Assembly: GCA_963662175.1 (NCBI GenBank)
Contig: OY759222.1
Location: forward strand, 14,394,222-14,458,221
Source of the DNA: Aradus depressus
Lineage: Eukaryota; Arthropoda; Insecta; Hemiptera; Aradidae
DNA length: 64,000 nt
Direction of reading: 5' to 3'
Shown: positions 50,110 to 60,460 of the stretch, piece by piece
Layout: each line of letters starts with the position of its first letter
Position numbering within the stretch: position 1 is the stretch's first letter
Notes under the pieces: model-generated
Databases searched by the model: none
Seen by the model: only the letters and a program-made list of their open reading frames with translations
Told to the model about the DNA's origin: nothing
Made by a program: the position numbers and the translations under genes

Positions 50110-51110
50110 TACTTCATGTTTACTGTAACAACATCATCAATTTGAGTGTGGTCAAGTCACGACGGTGATTTCTGCCCATTTCATTGTACAAGTCGATTGG
50201 ATGAGTTATGACCAGGTTTTGCACGATTTTTCACTTTAAAGGCGAAAGGGGACGACATTCATTGTCAATTCAAAATTAATTTCCTTTAAGGCCAACCAGA
50301 TTTTTTTGTTTTTAATTCTGATGAATGCGATGAAGAATCGATTTCGCATATGTGGAAAATTAATATTAAATTAATTTGAAAAAATTTATTTATGTTGTCG
50401 AAAGGCAAAAATAGTAGAAAAATAACATTAAATCAAAAAACTCTGACAGTAATTTTGTATATAATATATATGCATTCACATAAATACCAGTACTTCATGT
50501 ACATTGTAACAACATCCCAATTCCATTGCGGCCATGTCACGACGGTGACGTATGTGTATTTTGTAGAGTATTAGTAGAATCCAGGTTATCTTCTGGTTAT
50601 CCAGATATTTTGTTTTTAATTCTTAAAAATGGATTTCGTAAGTCTGGAAAATCATTAATGTCATTTGAAAATGTTTTTTTTATGTGGTCAGATTGCAAAA
50701 AAATCGGACAAAAAATGACGTTGGGATAATAATTTTTTAGATAGAACCTATCTTGAAGGATCGCCTGCATCTTTTGCAAAAAATTGAACGAGTTCATTGC
50801 ACTCACATGAAAGCCATTACTTCATGTTAACTACAATAACATCATCAATTTGAGGGTAGTCAAGTCATGACGGTCATTTTTGTACATTTTATACAATTTT
50901 TTCAGGCGAAGAGGAACGACAGTCAGAAAAATTCTGTATTCGTAGAATCCAATCTTCTTGTTATCCAAACGTTTTGTTTTTTGTTCTTCAAAATCGATTT
51001 TGGAAGTGTAGAAAATCATTAATTTCGTTGTGAGAAAATGTTTTATGTGGTCAAATTGTAGAAAAAATTTTAAAATCATAAATCGTTTGGGTAGTCATTT
51101 TGTAGATAGG
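50110..51110. repeat. Degenerate tandem array, three units of about 330-380 bp
   Basis: tacttcatgt restarts at 50110, 50491 and 50818. Each time it is followed by taacaacatc-like, gtcaagtcacgacggtg-like, ggttatccag-like, tgtttttaattct-like and ggaaaatcattaat-like blocks in the same order. Units differ by many substitutions and indels. No frame is conserved. The gypsy copy 2 inserted about 45 bases after the last unit. Confidence 0.72.
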
Positions 51111-51158
51111 TGAGGTGAGTGACGATGTGTGTGTGTATGATAGAAGTTTTGTGAGAGT

Positions 51159-51283
51159 TGTAAGTTATTTAACAAGTACACCATATATGTTTCATTATAA
51201 ACATTTTATTATACAACTCAACTCACATATTCATCTAACCTACCTCACATCTGTAGTTGATATTCTTTTTGATCATATGGTAC
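51159..51283 (-). repeat. 3' LTR of gypsy copy 2
   Basis: 125 bases, matching 53556-53680 with one difference (51265). The six bases that should start the LTR on the coding strand (TGTAAT) are absent at the junction with the polypurine tract. Confidence 0.88.
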
Positions 51284-51960
51284 CCCTTTCTTAGGAGCTT
51301 CATTGCTCCTGCAATGATAGACCGCCACATTCCTGATGGCAGCCTTCTGCCCTGCTCCGAAGTCGTCCTCATACAGAACAGTCTTTGGGAACCCATTCAA
51401 TCTGATGACTTTCTTGATTGTGAAAGGTCCTTTAACAACAGAATTCTTCCCTCGATATCCGGCCTGCACCAGGATTTGGTTCTCTTCTTTTATTTTTGGG
51501 ATAACATTTGCACATTGGATAACATGTTTACCAAAATAGGACTTCATATTTTCCTTGCATTTCTTCATCTTTTTCTTAGAGATGGATCTCTTCTGAATCA
51601 TGTCGGCGGAGATTCCAAACTTTTTGTCAGCCGGAAAGATAGATTCAACTCCAAACGCTTTGAACTGGGGAGAACAACCAAGGCACGCTGTGTACGATCT
51701 ATTCAGATGCCTTACAGCTGCCTCCAAACAGTTTTCCCATCCTCCTTTAAAGTTGGGATACAGAGAGATGAACCGTTTGATGTCACTTATTTTACGGTCG
51801 GCCAACCCATCTCCAACAGGACGATACGGCGCTGTGGCAACTAGCCTGATTTGTCTCTCTTCGGCGAATTTCTTTAAAGCCTCAGAGGCAAACTGTAGTC
51901 CGTTATCACTAACTATTGTCTTTACTTTGCTAAGGTGGGGATATTCTTCAAGGAATTTTA
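51245..51960 (-). pseudogene. Integrase C-terminal part of gypsy copy 2, frameshifted
   Basis: A second frame carries on where the Gag-integrase frame ends: VSDNGLQF with the middle catalytic Asp, then GDGLADRKISD, where the catalytic Glu of the intact copy is Asp, and RSYTACLGCSPQFKAFGV. It ends with VYHCRSNEAPKKGVP and 12 further codons inside the LTR, because the LTR-borne stop was lost with the six missing bases. The frameshift at about 51965-51975 corresponds to a loss of about 16 bases relative to the intact copy. Inactive as an integrase on present evidence. Confidence 0.85.
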
Positions 51961-53484
51961 TTACAGCATTGCCTTGGCGCTAACATATCTTGAATATTCA
52001 TCTACAGCGGCAATAAATGATGGTGTCTTTCCATTTGATTCGGCTTCCTTCAGTCTCTCACCAAAGTTCAAATGAAGGCACTGGAAAGGCTCTATAGCTG
52101 TATCCGGAATAACCATTATGTCTGGTTTGTGCTTAAAGTTAAATTTTGCAATTTGACAATCATGACAACTTTTGACGTATTTTGAAATACTTTCTTTCAT
52201 ATGGGGCCAATAAAACCTGTCCCTTATCTTGATATATGTTTTCCAAAACCCGTCGTGACCTCCTGAGTCGGGATCGTCATGATAAGAGCGAAGAATATCT
52301 GGCACCAAATCAGGTTTAACTTCAATTTTCCTTTCGCTATTGTCTGTGCAAGCCTGATTCAATAAACGAATTTGAGGTACCTTAGAAATGAAACATGATC
52401 TTGAATAAATATCATTATCCACTCCTTCATCACCGTCTATATTATTAATTCCTTTTTTTATTATCTCGCTCGGCTTCTTTCTTCTCTCCTGAGAGCTCCA
52501 AGATCTTCCAAAAGATTGGAAAGTAGCGGCGGCCGGCTTCAGCCTGACGAGAGCTGCCCGGAGTTCCTCCCTTGTCTCTATGTTCAGGATGGACAACTGG
52601 CTCTGGAGATCTTCGGGTAGTCCCAACATAACCATTATGAGAAAGGCCCTATCTGAGAGACTGCCGTAGGCAAGATTAATAAGACGTTCTTTCTCCAAGA
52701 AATACTCCAACATTGTCCCTCCACGATAGATATAGTTATTGCATCTTATCGCTAGTTCCAAAAGGTTCTGTTGAAACGAACTCAGAAATGAGCTTTTCCA
52801 AAGGGCCCATTCATTTGGAGTTTCTTTGGCCATGAGGGAATGGTACCATTTCTCTGCAGTACTCTGGGGTACCAGATGGGAAACTAGATTACTAATTTTC
52901 AAATAGTCACTGTCCCAGTTGTTGGAGGAACAGGCTTTTTCATATATAAGTAGCCAGGTTTTGGGATCTTCATTTTTTCCGTCGAATTTCTTAATACCCA
53001 TCTTTTCCGGTTTACTGTTCAATTTCGTTATAACTTCAGCAAAAGATGCCATCATTGCTTCCATCATTTTCTGTACCCCCTGCTGACTACTTTGTATCAG
53101 CTCCTGGTTGAGGCGCTGTTGATATTCTAATAGCGTCAACAACATCTGCCGCTCCGAACTTTGACCAAGGGACACCGGTGGATCCAAAGAATGAGAGTCA
53201 ACCCCTTCTTCTTCATGATCCGAATCTTCTATGGCCTGAGTGGAGGATGAACGATAAGCCTCAGCCAATTCTTTAGTAATGCTTATTGATATAGACTTTT
53301 GCCTGAAATCCTCTTGGAGGGTATATCGAACACCCTCAACCGACAGAAGCCCTGTATGGAATTGCAGGTCTCGAAATGCGGGTTCAACTGTAACCCAATC
53401 ATTGCTATTTTTTTCTTTGAATGCATATAAAATGCATTTGTCTCCAAATTTCTTAAATCTGAACTTGAACTCTATGGAAGACAT
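51961..53484 (-). CDS. In-frame Gag-integrase fusion of gypsy copy 2 (507 aa)
   Basis: Residues 1-375 are Gag, including a 112-residue N-terminal region not present in the other copy (MSSIEFKFRFKKFGDK, then an acidic EDSDHEEEGVD segment at 86-95). The shared core has KKFDGKNEDPKTWL at 166-179. At about residues 376-385 the sequence jumps from the Gag end (PQIRLLN) to just before the integrase zinc finger (EVKPDLVPDILRSYH, GGHDGFWKTY, C-x2-C in CHDCQ). Reading continues through HLNFGERL, where the first catalytic Asp is Asn, to AKAML and a stop. The junction keeps frame although protease, RT and RNase H are gone. The product would keep Gag self-assembly and the integrase HHCC finger but not catalysis. 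Start at the Met nearest the primer site, 59 bases after it. Confidence 0.85.
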   Translation of the reverse strand: MSSIEFKFRFKKFGDKCILYAFKEKNSNDWVTVEPAFRDLQFHTGLLSVEGVRYTLQEDFRQKSISISITKELAEAYRSSSTQAIEDSDHEEEGVDSHSLDPPVSLGQSSERQMLLTLLEYQQRLNQELIQSSQQGVQKMMEAMMASFAEVITKLNSKPEKMGIKKFDGKNEDPKTWLLIYEKACSSNNWDSDYLKISNLVSHLVPQSTAEKWYHSLMAKETPNEWALWKSSFLSSFQQNLLELAIRCNNYIYRGGTMLEYFLEKERLINLAYGSLSDRAFLIMVMLGLPEDLQSQLSILNIETREELRAALVRLKPAAATFQSFGRSWSSQERRKKPSEIIKKGINNIDGDEGVDNDIYSRSCFISKVPQIRLLNQACTDNSERKIEVKPDLVPDILRSYHDDPDSGGHDGFWKTYIKIRDRFYWPHMKESISKYVKSCHDCQIAKFNFKHKPDIMVIPDTAIEPFQCLHLNFGERLKEAESNGKTPSFIAAVDEYSRYVSAKAML

Positions 53485-53542
53485 AATTTATAGTATAATG
53501 AATAATACCTTATTCACTTCAGTCTTCAGTTCGTGGTCCTAC

Positions 53543-53553
53543 CGACTGCGCCA
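53543..53553 (-). promoter_or_regulatory. Primer binding site, tRNA-Ser type
   Basis: Minus-strand TGGCGCAGTCG two bases inside the LTR, identical to the site in the intact element. Confidence 0.85.
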
Positions 53554-53555
53554 AA

Positions 53556-53686
53556 TGTAAGTTATTTAACAAGTACACCATATATGTTTCATTATAAACA
53601 TTTTATTATACAACTCAACTCACATATTCATCTAACCTACCTCACATCTGTAGTTGATATTGTTTTTGATCATATGGTACATTACA
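53556..53686 (-). repeat. 5' LTR of gypsy copy 2 (131 bp)
   Basis: TGTAATGTACC to CTTACA on the minus strand, complete, adjacent to the target duplication. Confidence 0.92.
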
Positions 53687-53739
53687 AGAGTTAGAGTTAA
53701 CTCGATGATCCACCAAATAGTTTTTTTTTTATTTTAGGA

Positions 53740-53815
53740 GTGAAAACGAGAAATTGATGTCCGCCTTGGATATTTCACACTTGCCCAAGAATCGAACCCA
53801 CGCCTTGTCACTGTT
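53740..53815 (-). mobile_element. tRNA-like SINE remnant (third type?)
   Basis: Minus strand: aaggcgtgggttcgattctt resembles a tRNA T-arm/B box, followed by about 50 bases and a run of A. No A box found. Could be a chance match. Confidence 0.25.
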
Positions 53816-53819
53816 TATT

Positions 53820-54200
53820 CAGTTCAAAAATCTCTAAAAATACCAGATAATGTAAGAGAACGGAATATGAAATGCACTGGGACAAGACAGAAAACATCTG
53901 GCTAAGTGATCTCTCCCTAGACAAACATAGCCCAGGTATATTTATTTTGTAGACTATAGTTATGTGGGTTGAAGGATGTGTGTACTTGAAAATAAAATAA
54001 AACTGGTTTATTTAATATGTTGTCTAATTTCACTAACTATATATACATGGGAGTACTTTCGGTATTTCTACCATCCTCAGCCAAAAGCATAAGAGATAAG
54101 ACTAAGGATGTGTGTACTACAATAGTCCTAGGTATAACTCAGCGATTATGGTCCGGGCGCCAGTTATAGCTCAATGCAGCCTGCAGAAGAGTTCAAAAAC
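53820..54200. other. No gene recognised
   Basis: AT-rich, without identifiable features. Confidence 0.35.
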
Positions 54201-54204
54201 GTGA

Positions 54205-54440
54205 AAACAGAAATTCGATCTTGAGTTTTCACCGGCATTTTATGTTTTACAATCCTTTATCTATAAAAATTGAAAATAGAACTTAATGTGCCTCTGTTAA
54301 CATGATAAAACTCGATATAATGAATGTATCGACAAGAACCCCATGAGTACACTCATTTTCAGCCCATAGGACCAAATCGGCCAAAGGGAACGGGGGTTTA
54401 ACACAAAAACTCTAAGTCATGTCTCTTGTAATGGTGTTTA
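54205..54440. repeat. DR1 dispersed repeat, interrupted
   Basis: cagaaattcgatcttgagtt, aatgaatgtatcgacaagaa and acaaaaactctaagtcatgt. Continues after the S2 insert. Confidence 0.62.
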
Positions 54441-54588
54441 TCTATATTTTAAGACATCCATTGCCCAGGGAGGGAGTTCTATCTACGAAAAAAAACTCAC
54501 TCCCGGACGGGATTCGAACCCGCAAACCATGGTGAGACCATGCGACCAAAGCCCTACGCTCTAGCCCGCATGACCCCCATGGACCCTA
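54441..54588 (-). mobile_element. SINE S2, second copy
   Basis: The minus strand matches 6940-7121: head ccatgggggtcatgcgggct, B box gggttcgaatcccgtccggg, and body to taagacatccattgccc-like. The poly(A) end is lost. It lies within DR1. Confidence 0.82.
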
Positions 54589-54594
54589 TTAAGT

Positions 54595-54905
54595 TCCGCG
54601 AAATCAGGCGAAGGGGAGAGCGCGATCTGTGAAGGAGTTCTACACAATATCTGTAATAACTGCTGTTGCAACGATTCTATCGACACACAATTTACGAGAA
54701 GTATGGGGATTCCAGTCCATAAGAACGACCCCACTTAATTTTTAGCAGAATCGGCCGAAGTGATCAGAGGGAGCTAGGGATCAAAGTATAGCAGGTTTTG
54801 TATTCGGTCAGAAATTCGATATCGACCATAGTTCAGACTTAACACAAAATCTCTAATAACTGCGCCTTTGTATGGCATGTATCGGCACAACATTTACTAT
54901 AAGAA
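54595..54905. repeat. DR1 dispersed repeat, second part
   Basis: gaaatcaggcgaaggggag, aataactgctgttgcaacga and cagaaattcgatatcgacca. It has two subunits. Confidence 0.62.
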
Positions 54906-54917
54906 ATACAACAAACC

Positions 54918-55193
54918 AAATCGAGGCCCTTAGTTTATTTTGTCTGGGAGGTAAAATAAACTTAAGCACGCCGTCCTTCGGATGGGACGTAAGCATACGC
55001 GATGTTTCTGAGCCTGTACGATGACAGGTACTCGTTAAAGACCCCTGCACTAGGTGAATAGAAATTTAGGGTTGGCAAAATTTAGAACTCCTACAGTACA
55101 GTAGAGTCGGGCTCATGTCCACCAGAGTGACGAAAGAGCGCTCTGGTAGTTAAAGTATGGGTATGAGTCATAAAACCTAACCTAACCTAACCC
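54918..55193 (+). mobile_element. SINE S1, 5'-truncated
   Basis: Starts at the 3' edge of the B box region (tcgaggcccttagtttattt) and ends in ataaaacctaacctaaccta. The body has small duplications (acagtacagtagagtc). Confidence 0.83.
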
Positions 55194-55199
55194 CGAAAT

Positions 55200-55955
55200 G
55201 GTGTTTATTACCGATGATGTGTTGTGCGAAAGTTGATTTGACTGAATTGTATGTTGTGTTTAACGCTATTTATTTTTTACTATTTTTATTTTTTATTAAG
55301 TGTTTCACAATATCTTTGTGAAAAATGTTAAGTTTAGTATAAGGATTCAGAAGTCTTTATGTAAGTTAATTATAAATTTTTCGAATTTTTGCTACATTTT
55401 CGACGATTTTTTGTCGCATTTTTTTCATGGATGAGCCCTACTTCGAAGCTTTGATCCAGTCTTGCTACCCCTAACCTACTACCCCTTAACAGATGCAGAG
55501 CCTCAGAGTGGGAGATCTTGGGGTTAGTTCAAAACATGGTCTTTTAAATATATTATCTTTAAATTATGTCCTTACCAGTATATAACGTAAAACATTCTTA
55601 AATGTTTCAAAAGTTATCATTAGGTGGGTGGCTGAAAAAAACTTTTTTACGAGTAGAATGAGAGATTCATCATTCAAGATGTCAAAAGTTTTTCTAAAAC
55701 TTTTTTTATGAAGGAGGAGGGTAATGGAGAGGAAATTAACGAAGACACCAAAAAAAAGCTGTTTTTAGTCACAAAATTATTAAAATTATTATTAGATTAT
55801 TTAGTAATTTGCTCTGATTGGGACTTGCAAAGCCATATTGTCGAAAATGATACAGGTCGATAGTTGTTGCTCTCACCGGAAACATTATGTCCTATTATTA
55901 CTATTATGGGCAGCTCCAAGAAACTAGTTCAATAATTCTGGTATTATGATGTCCA
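55200..55955. other. No gene recognised
   Basis: AT-rich. No identifiable element apart from the edge of the next MITE. Confidence 0.35.
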
Positions 55956-55959
55956 CACA

Positions 55960-56195
55960 TCAGTAGCGATATATACAGGATATTTTTATGTTACTTCATA
56001 ACATAGAATAATTTAAATTAGGTAGATGTACATGAAAAAATAAAAAATATAATAATCATACTATAATATTGGATTTGGAAAGTATTTTGGATGAAAAGCG
56101 GCAACTTACTGAATTATTGATACTATCGATATTTTCCACCGATCGAACTATCGATAATGGCCAACTATCGAGTATCTCTTATCCCTGCTGTTAGC
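55960..56195 (-). mobile_element. CGATA-rich hAT-like MITE fragment
   Basis: Minus-strand match to 46616-46787, extending further (ttcatgtacatctacctaat). It ends at ggataagagatactcgatag on the minus strand. Confidence 0.6.
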
Positions 56196-56419
56196 TTACT
56201 TCCCCAGAAGGTTGGTCTAGTCCTGGAGCTCCACTTTCCCACGGTTCTTCCTTTGTCGTCTCTGTCCACTTCAGGTAAACAGCACTCTCTGCTGTTTTCA
56301 TTACTCCATCTCAACGCTCTTTCATCACGCCTTCTTGTCGTCCCCTCTTCTCTCTTGTACAGCTCTGGGTTAGTTGATTGTCATGATAGTCAACACCATT
56401 GAATCATTCACATTAGACG

Positions 56420-56802
56420 TTATGGAAGATCTAATTAGTCTCTCCATTACTGTCCATTATCTCAGGAACATAATATCCATTTCTGTTGATCATTTCAGAA
56501 AAACAATGATATAATAATGCTAATTACTGTCCATCTTTTCAAAAAGTTATGGAAGATCTAATTAGTCTCTCCATTACTGTCCATTATCTCAGGAACATAA
56601 TGTCCATTTCTGTTCATCATTTCAGAAAAACAATGATATAATAATGCTAATTACCGTCCATCACCTCAAAAAGTTATGGAATATCTAATTAGTCCTCTCC
56701 ATTACTGTCCATTATCTCAGGAACATAATGTCCATTTCTGTTCATCATTTCAGAAAAACAATTATATAATAATGCTAATTACTGTTCATTACCTCAAAAA
56801 AG
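56420..56802. repeat. 127-bp tandem repeat, three units
   Basis: ttatggaagatctaattagt starts at 56420, 56547 and (as ttatggaatatctaat) 56674. Period is exactly 127 for the first two units. Each contains ctctccattactgtccatta, aacataatgtccatttctg and atgatataataatgctaatt. Units differ at only a few sites, indicating recent amplification. Confidence 0.92.
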
Positions 56803-56812
56803 TATTGTGATG

Positions 56813-57005
56813 TGGCCATTACAGGACTTTCTTATACCAACCACGCTTACAGATCACTCTCTTTCCCCCTTCTCAAAATTATTTCATATAAGAATGTCTA
56901 CTCTCAAGATAATGTTCTACAAAGAGACAAAATGAAATGATTTTGAGGGGTGGGGAGAGAGTGATCTGTAAGTCTTGTTGCTATAAAAAAATCCTCTAAT
57001 GGCCA
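56813..57005. mobile_element. MITE V, complete fold-back copy
   Basis: Ends gtggccattacaggactttc and aaatcctctaatggccac are inverted. Inside, agatcactctctttccccct pairs with ggggagagagtgatctgt. No coding capacity. Confidence 0.78.
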
Positions 57006-57214
57006 CCTCATATATATTTTTCTTAATTTCTGAAGTTCGTTGCTATGAGTTACGATTTAAAAATTACTTATTGTTAGATATATTAGTTATAGACATTTAG
57101 TTGACATTCTTCGGGGCGTTATAACGTTGGTCGTATTTATCCTATCTCAAATCTGAAGACTTTTAAGCGATTGGAAATTTTATAAGGAACAATTTTGGTA
57201 CCAACCAAGTTTTC

Positions 57215-57735
57215 GATAGGACTAACCGTATTCGGGTAAATCAAGGAAACGTCTAAAAATATGTGTTTCAAAACTACATTTCAAGATGGTTTTCGGTATG
57301 TATCTCGAAAACCGGACAACCTGTAAAAAATAATATTTCATATAAATTATGTATTTCAATATTTTCTACAACTACCTATTAATCGAAAATATTTTTGATT
57401 GGGTCATAAACATAAGCAGTATCTTGTAAAATGTATTTAGGTCCTGGGGGAAAGTGGTCTTAATTTTCGTTCGATTTCGGACATAATCTTATGACATTTA
57501 AGTTAGAGCATGTAACTCCTTCATTCCAAATTTTAAGTTCATAGCTACAATCGTTTTTGTGGTAGAGACCTCAAAACTTTTGAAATTGGTCAAAACGTAT
57601 TCAGGGGACCTTGAAACGTGAAAATCAGTTGAAACATCGATCTCGGTTACAATGCTTCCTTATACTATGGGTATAAGACAGTAAATAGACAATATTAAAT
57701 TTCTGACCGCTTACATAACTTCTATACATTGAATA
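57215..57735. repeat. Repeat R3, copy 2, merging into a DR1-like end
   Basis: aaccgtattcgggtaaatca, atttcaagatggttttcggt and cgtattcaggggaccttgaa as in 47095-47350. From about 57600 the sequence is DR1-like (gaaacgtgaaaatcagttga, accgcttacataacttc). Confidence 0.6.
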
Positions 57736-57889
57736 GTTGTACAAAGGAAATTGTGTCGGAACTGGATGCAGACCTCCGGGAGAGTCACCGCAGACAGTTG
57801 TAAATCAATATAGATTAGAGTAAAAAAAAAAAATGCAACAACATTCCTTGCGAATCAAAATCAATAAATCAAATAGTCTATTAAGGAGA

Positions 57890-58210
57890 GAAGCAGTTTG
57901 CAGTTAGCAGTTAGTAGTTAGCAGTTAGGGAAGGGGAAGAAATGAGATGGTTGAGGTTAACTGGTGGGGACATACTGCGGTACTCCTTCTACTGCCAAAT
58001 GGGCAGAGAGCCGCTACCCGGAGTCTCCCAGAAAGGAGGTGGTGGTAGCACTTCTTATATGAGGACCAGTCCACTTATATGGCTGTTGAGGGTCGTACAG
58101 GAGTTGGGAGAAGGTCAAGTGCATCGTCCCATCCAATCAGGATGCCTCTCAGTTGGAGTACTCCCTCCTTTTCGTTTCACCAGCTATACCGTTGTTTGAG
58201 TTAGGACCGA
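57890..58210. other. GC-richer segment, unassigned
   Basis: Preceded by an irregular gcagttagcagttagtagtt repeat. An 85-codon frame (57942-58199) has no known motif. Possibly a LINE piece. Confidence 0.3.
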
Positions 58211-58224
58211 AATTTTATGTTTAC

Positions 58225-58325
58225 CTAACCCTGATTCCATAAGGTCATGGGTAAATCATGGGATATGTACTTCCCCAACAAGAATTAATCAATTACGTTT
58301 TTGCTCTCCCTCCAATGTGGTGTGA
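58225..58325. repeat. DR1 dispersed repeat fragment
   Basis: aaatcatgggatatgtactt, ccccaacaagaattaatcaa and tttttgctctccctccaatg. Confidence 0.5.
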
Positions 58326-58329
58326 TGTA

Positions 58330-59000
58330 TAAAAATAATACACACATTAAATTATTAATAATAATAATAAAAAATCAATTATATTTATTTTCCTATAAAA
58401 AGAAAAATGAATTAGTAAATAAATAATAAGAAACCATTTCTTTTAAAAAAAAAATGCCAGTAAAAAACAAAACACGGCCATCAGCTGTTTTTTAGTGTGT
58501 GTAGAGAGAGTGGAGGCGTTTAATGGAGGCGGTCTGAGTGTATGGACAGTGGTGTTTAAGCTTAAAATGTAATGAACTAAATAGAAGTGAATTGACGGTG
58601 AAATTGATCCGCAAAGAAGGTACTGTTGTTTGTTTATATGTACAGGATATATGCCCAGAAATATATAACTTAAATTTTTAAAAAAATGGCCAAAATATTT
58701 TTTAAAAAAATTGAATTAGTGTTAAGAATTTAGTTTTTAAGATTTTCCTTTTGATTTTTGTTTGTTTCAATGTTTGGTTTTTTAATGTTAATGATGTAGA
58801 TTTAAGGAAATAAACACGATATTTGTTCTAGTAAATTCTATTTTATTCATTTTCCCTGTTGGCTCAGTAAGATAATTTGAAAACCTTTGCATTAGATTTA
58901 ATATTGCTGAAAAAAAATTTAAAATGGCATCTCTTTAGAAATCCAAATGAAAAGTTGGTTAATTGAAATTTTTTTTTATACGTGCACTTTCTGAAAAATT
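58330..59000 (+). repeat. Repeat Y, copy 3
   Basis: Colinear with 28640-29305: taatacacacatta start, aaaacacggccatcagctgt, gacggtgaaattgatccgca and the end hairpin acgtgca-ctttctgaaaaat-tgcacgt. It passes directly into inverted repeat Z. Confidence 0.75.
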
Positions 59001-59550
59001 GCACGTCATAAAGCCGTAGCTCTTGCATTTGCTCGGCACTAGACTTAAGGTTTTTTAAATTCCTTTTGATGCGAGCTTTCCTCTGATTTGCGTTTTCTAT
59101 AATTCCGCGCTTATTTACAATTCATATGAGACATCTTTAATTTTTTTGCAATTTTCAATTTAATATATATTTTTACATATATTTCTGCGAATATTTTTAT
59201 TGTTTCACTTTGAGTCCTAGTAGTGCTCCTCAAGCTCTTTACAATGACACCCGAATCAATGTCCTATCTAAACGTGTTATCACGCTACACTAATTTCTAA
59301 TTTTACACAACGCTAATTCGCAACAATCCTCCGCCGGCGCCCACACTAACCCGATAACGTCACAGGCAAAACAAACACTGCACAACAAACACGTACAGAC
59401 ATTCTCTATCCATTGTGACCTCAACCGTTGTTATCGCATTATTAGTCTCGTAGTTATTATCGATTGAAATCTGACGGTATTTTGTAACACAAGAAAGTTT
59501 GACCGGATATCACTGTGCTTAACGAGCGAATAGACGTTTTCACGTCAAAA
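58998..59550 (-). repeat. Repeat Z, copy 2 (inverted)
   Basis: Inverse of 34215-34760 with few differences, including an extra copy of a tgtttgtt segment in the leader. The reading frame of the first copy carries a stop here. Confidence 0.78.
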
Positions 59551-59559
59551 TTTCTGTCT

Positions 59560-60200
59560 GCCTGTGTATCTGTGCACATAATGTAACGACACAAAATTTA
59601 ATATGTGAATTCTGTACTTTCACGACACCTATTGATTTTCAGCCAAATCGAGATAAAGAAAGGGGGATCAGGGGTGGGGCTTAGCACAAAAGCTCTAATA
59701 ACTGCCTTTGTGATGAATGTATCGAAACAAAATTTAATATGTGAATTCAAAACTTTTTTATTTTCAGCGGAATCTTCAGAAAGGGAGATGGGCTCAATTC
59801 AAAAATCCCAATAATTATTATAATATAATAATATGTATATTATACAATTTGCGATGAACCATAAAACATGTTATTTTTTAGTTATAGTTCACTAGGCTTC
59901 AGGCAGAAGAACCAATATTACTGTATAGAAGTGATTTTTTTAACAGTTATAACTGCTGATAGGTCATATGTCAAATGAATTTACCCACACAAAATTTAGT
60001 ATGAGTATTTAGGAGCCCCTATGTAAGCGAACTATTCAATATTAGCGCAAACGGTCGACTAATTTTATAGGGGGAACGAAAAGTTAATTGATTAATTCGT
60101 TTTGGAGAATTTTTGTGATTTACCGAAGCTTTTTTGGAATCTGGAGTACCGAAAACATGCAATTCCTCAGTAGAAAAACTTCATATATCTGAGGAAATAA
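59560..60200. repeat. DR1 dispersed repeats
   Basis: Blocks gacacaaaatttaatatgtg, gattttcagccaaatcgaga and aaagctctaataactgcctt occur at 59585-59830 in two subunits. After an AT-rich spacer, atgagtatttaggagcccct, caaacggtcgactaatttta and aattgattaattcgttttgg follow at 59995-60110. Confidence 0.65.
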
Positions 60201-60460
60201 AAAAATGTGACCGAGGATGTGTAAATGTGCTTTTTTTTTCTTTAAAAGATAGTCTATTTGCGCATGCGTCATAATGTCGACATTTGCTTTCAAGAACTAG
60301 AGAAGGAATGCAATAATTGTCTTATTTTGTAGCTTCATTGACCTCTCTCAAGTAACCACTTTAACCTTATGGAATGCACTTATCTCATCCGAACAATTTA
60401 GCTAGCACAAAAGGTGAGTCACATGTTGAAACTCTCTATCAAAGATTTTACTCGTCATAA

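Larger units (their letters stand above)
51159..53686 (-). mobile_element. Ty3/gypsy element, internally deleted (2.5 kb)
   Basis: Flanked by the 5-bp duplication agagt (51154-51158 and 53687-53691). LTRs at both ends, a tRNA-Ser-type primer site, Gag and integrase, but no protease, RT or RNase H. Compared with 16634-20732 about 1.8 kb is missing. The LTR sequence and Gag N-terminus differ from that copy, so it is a sister family rather than the same one. The LTRs differ by one substitution plus six missing terminal bases in the downstream LTR. It can only have moved with enzymes supplied by a relative, unless the deletion followed insertion. Confidence 0.93.

Noticed and set aside
50110..51110. 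CRISPR or other regular short-repeat array
   Set aside because: Units are 330-380 bp, diverged and without unique spacers. The organism is eukaryotic.
57942..58199. 85-codon frame as a gene
   Set aside because: No motif, no context and GC-richer repeat-like sequence. Kept only as an unassigned segment.
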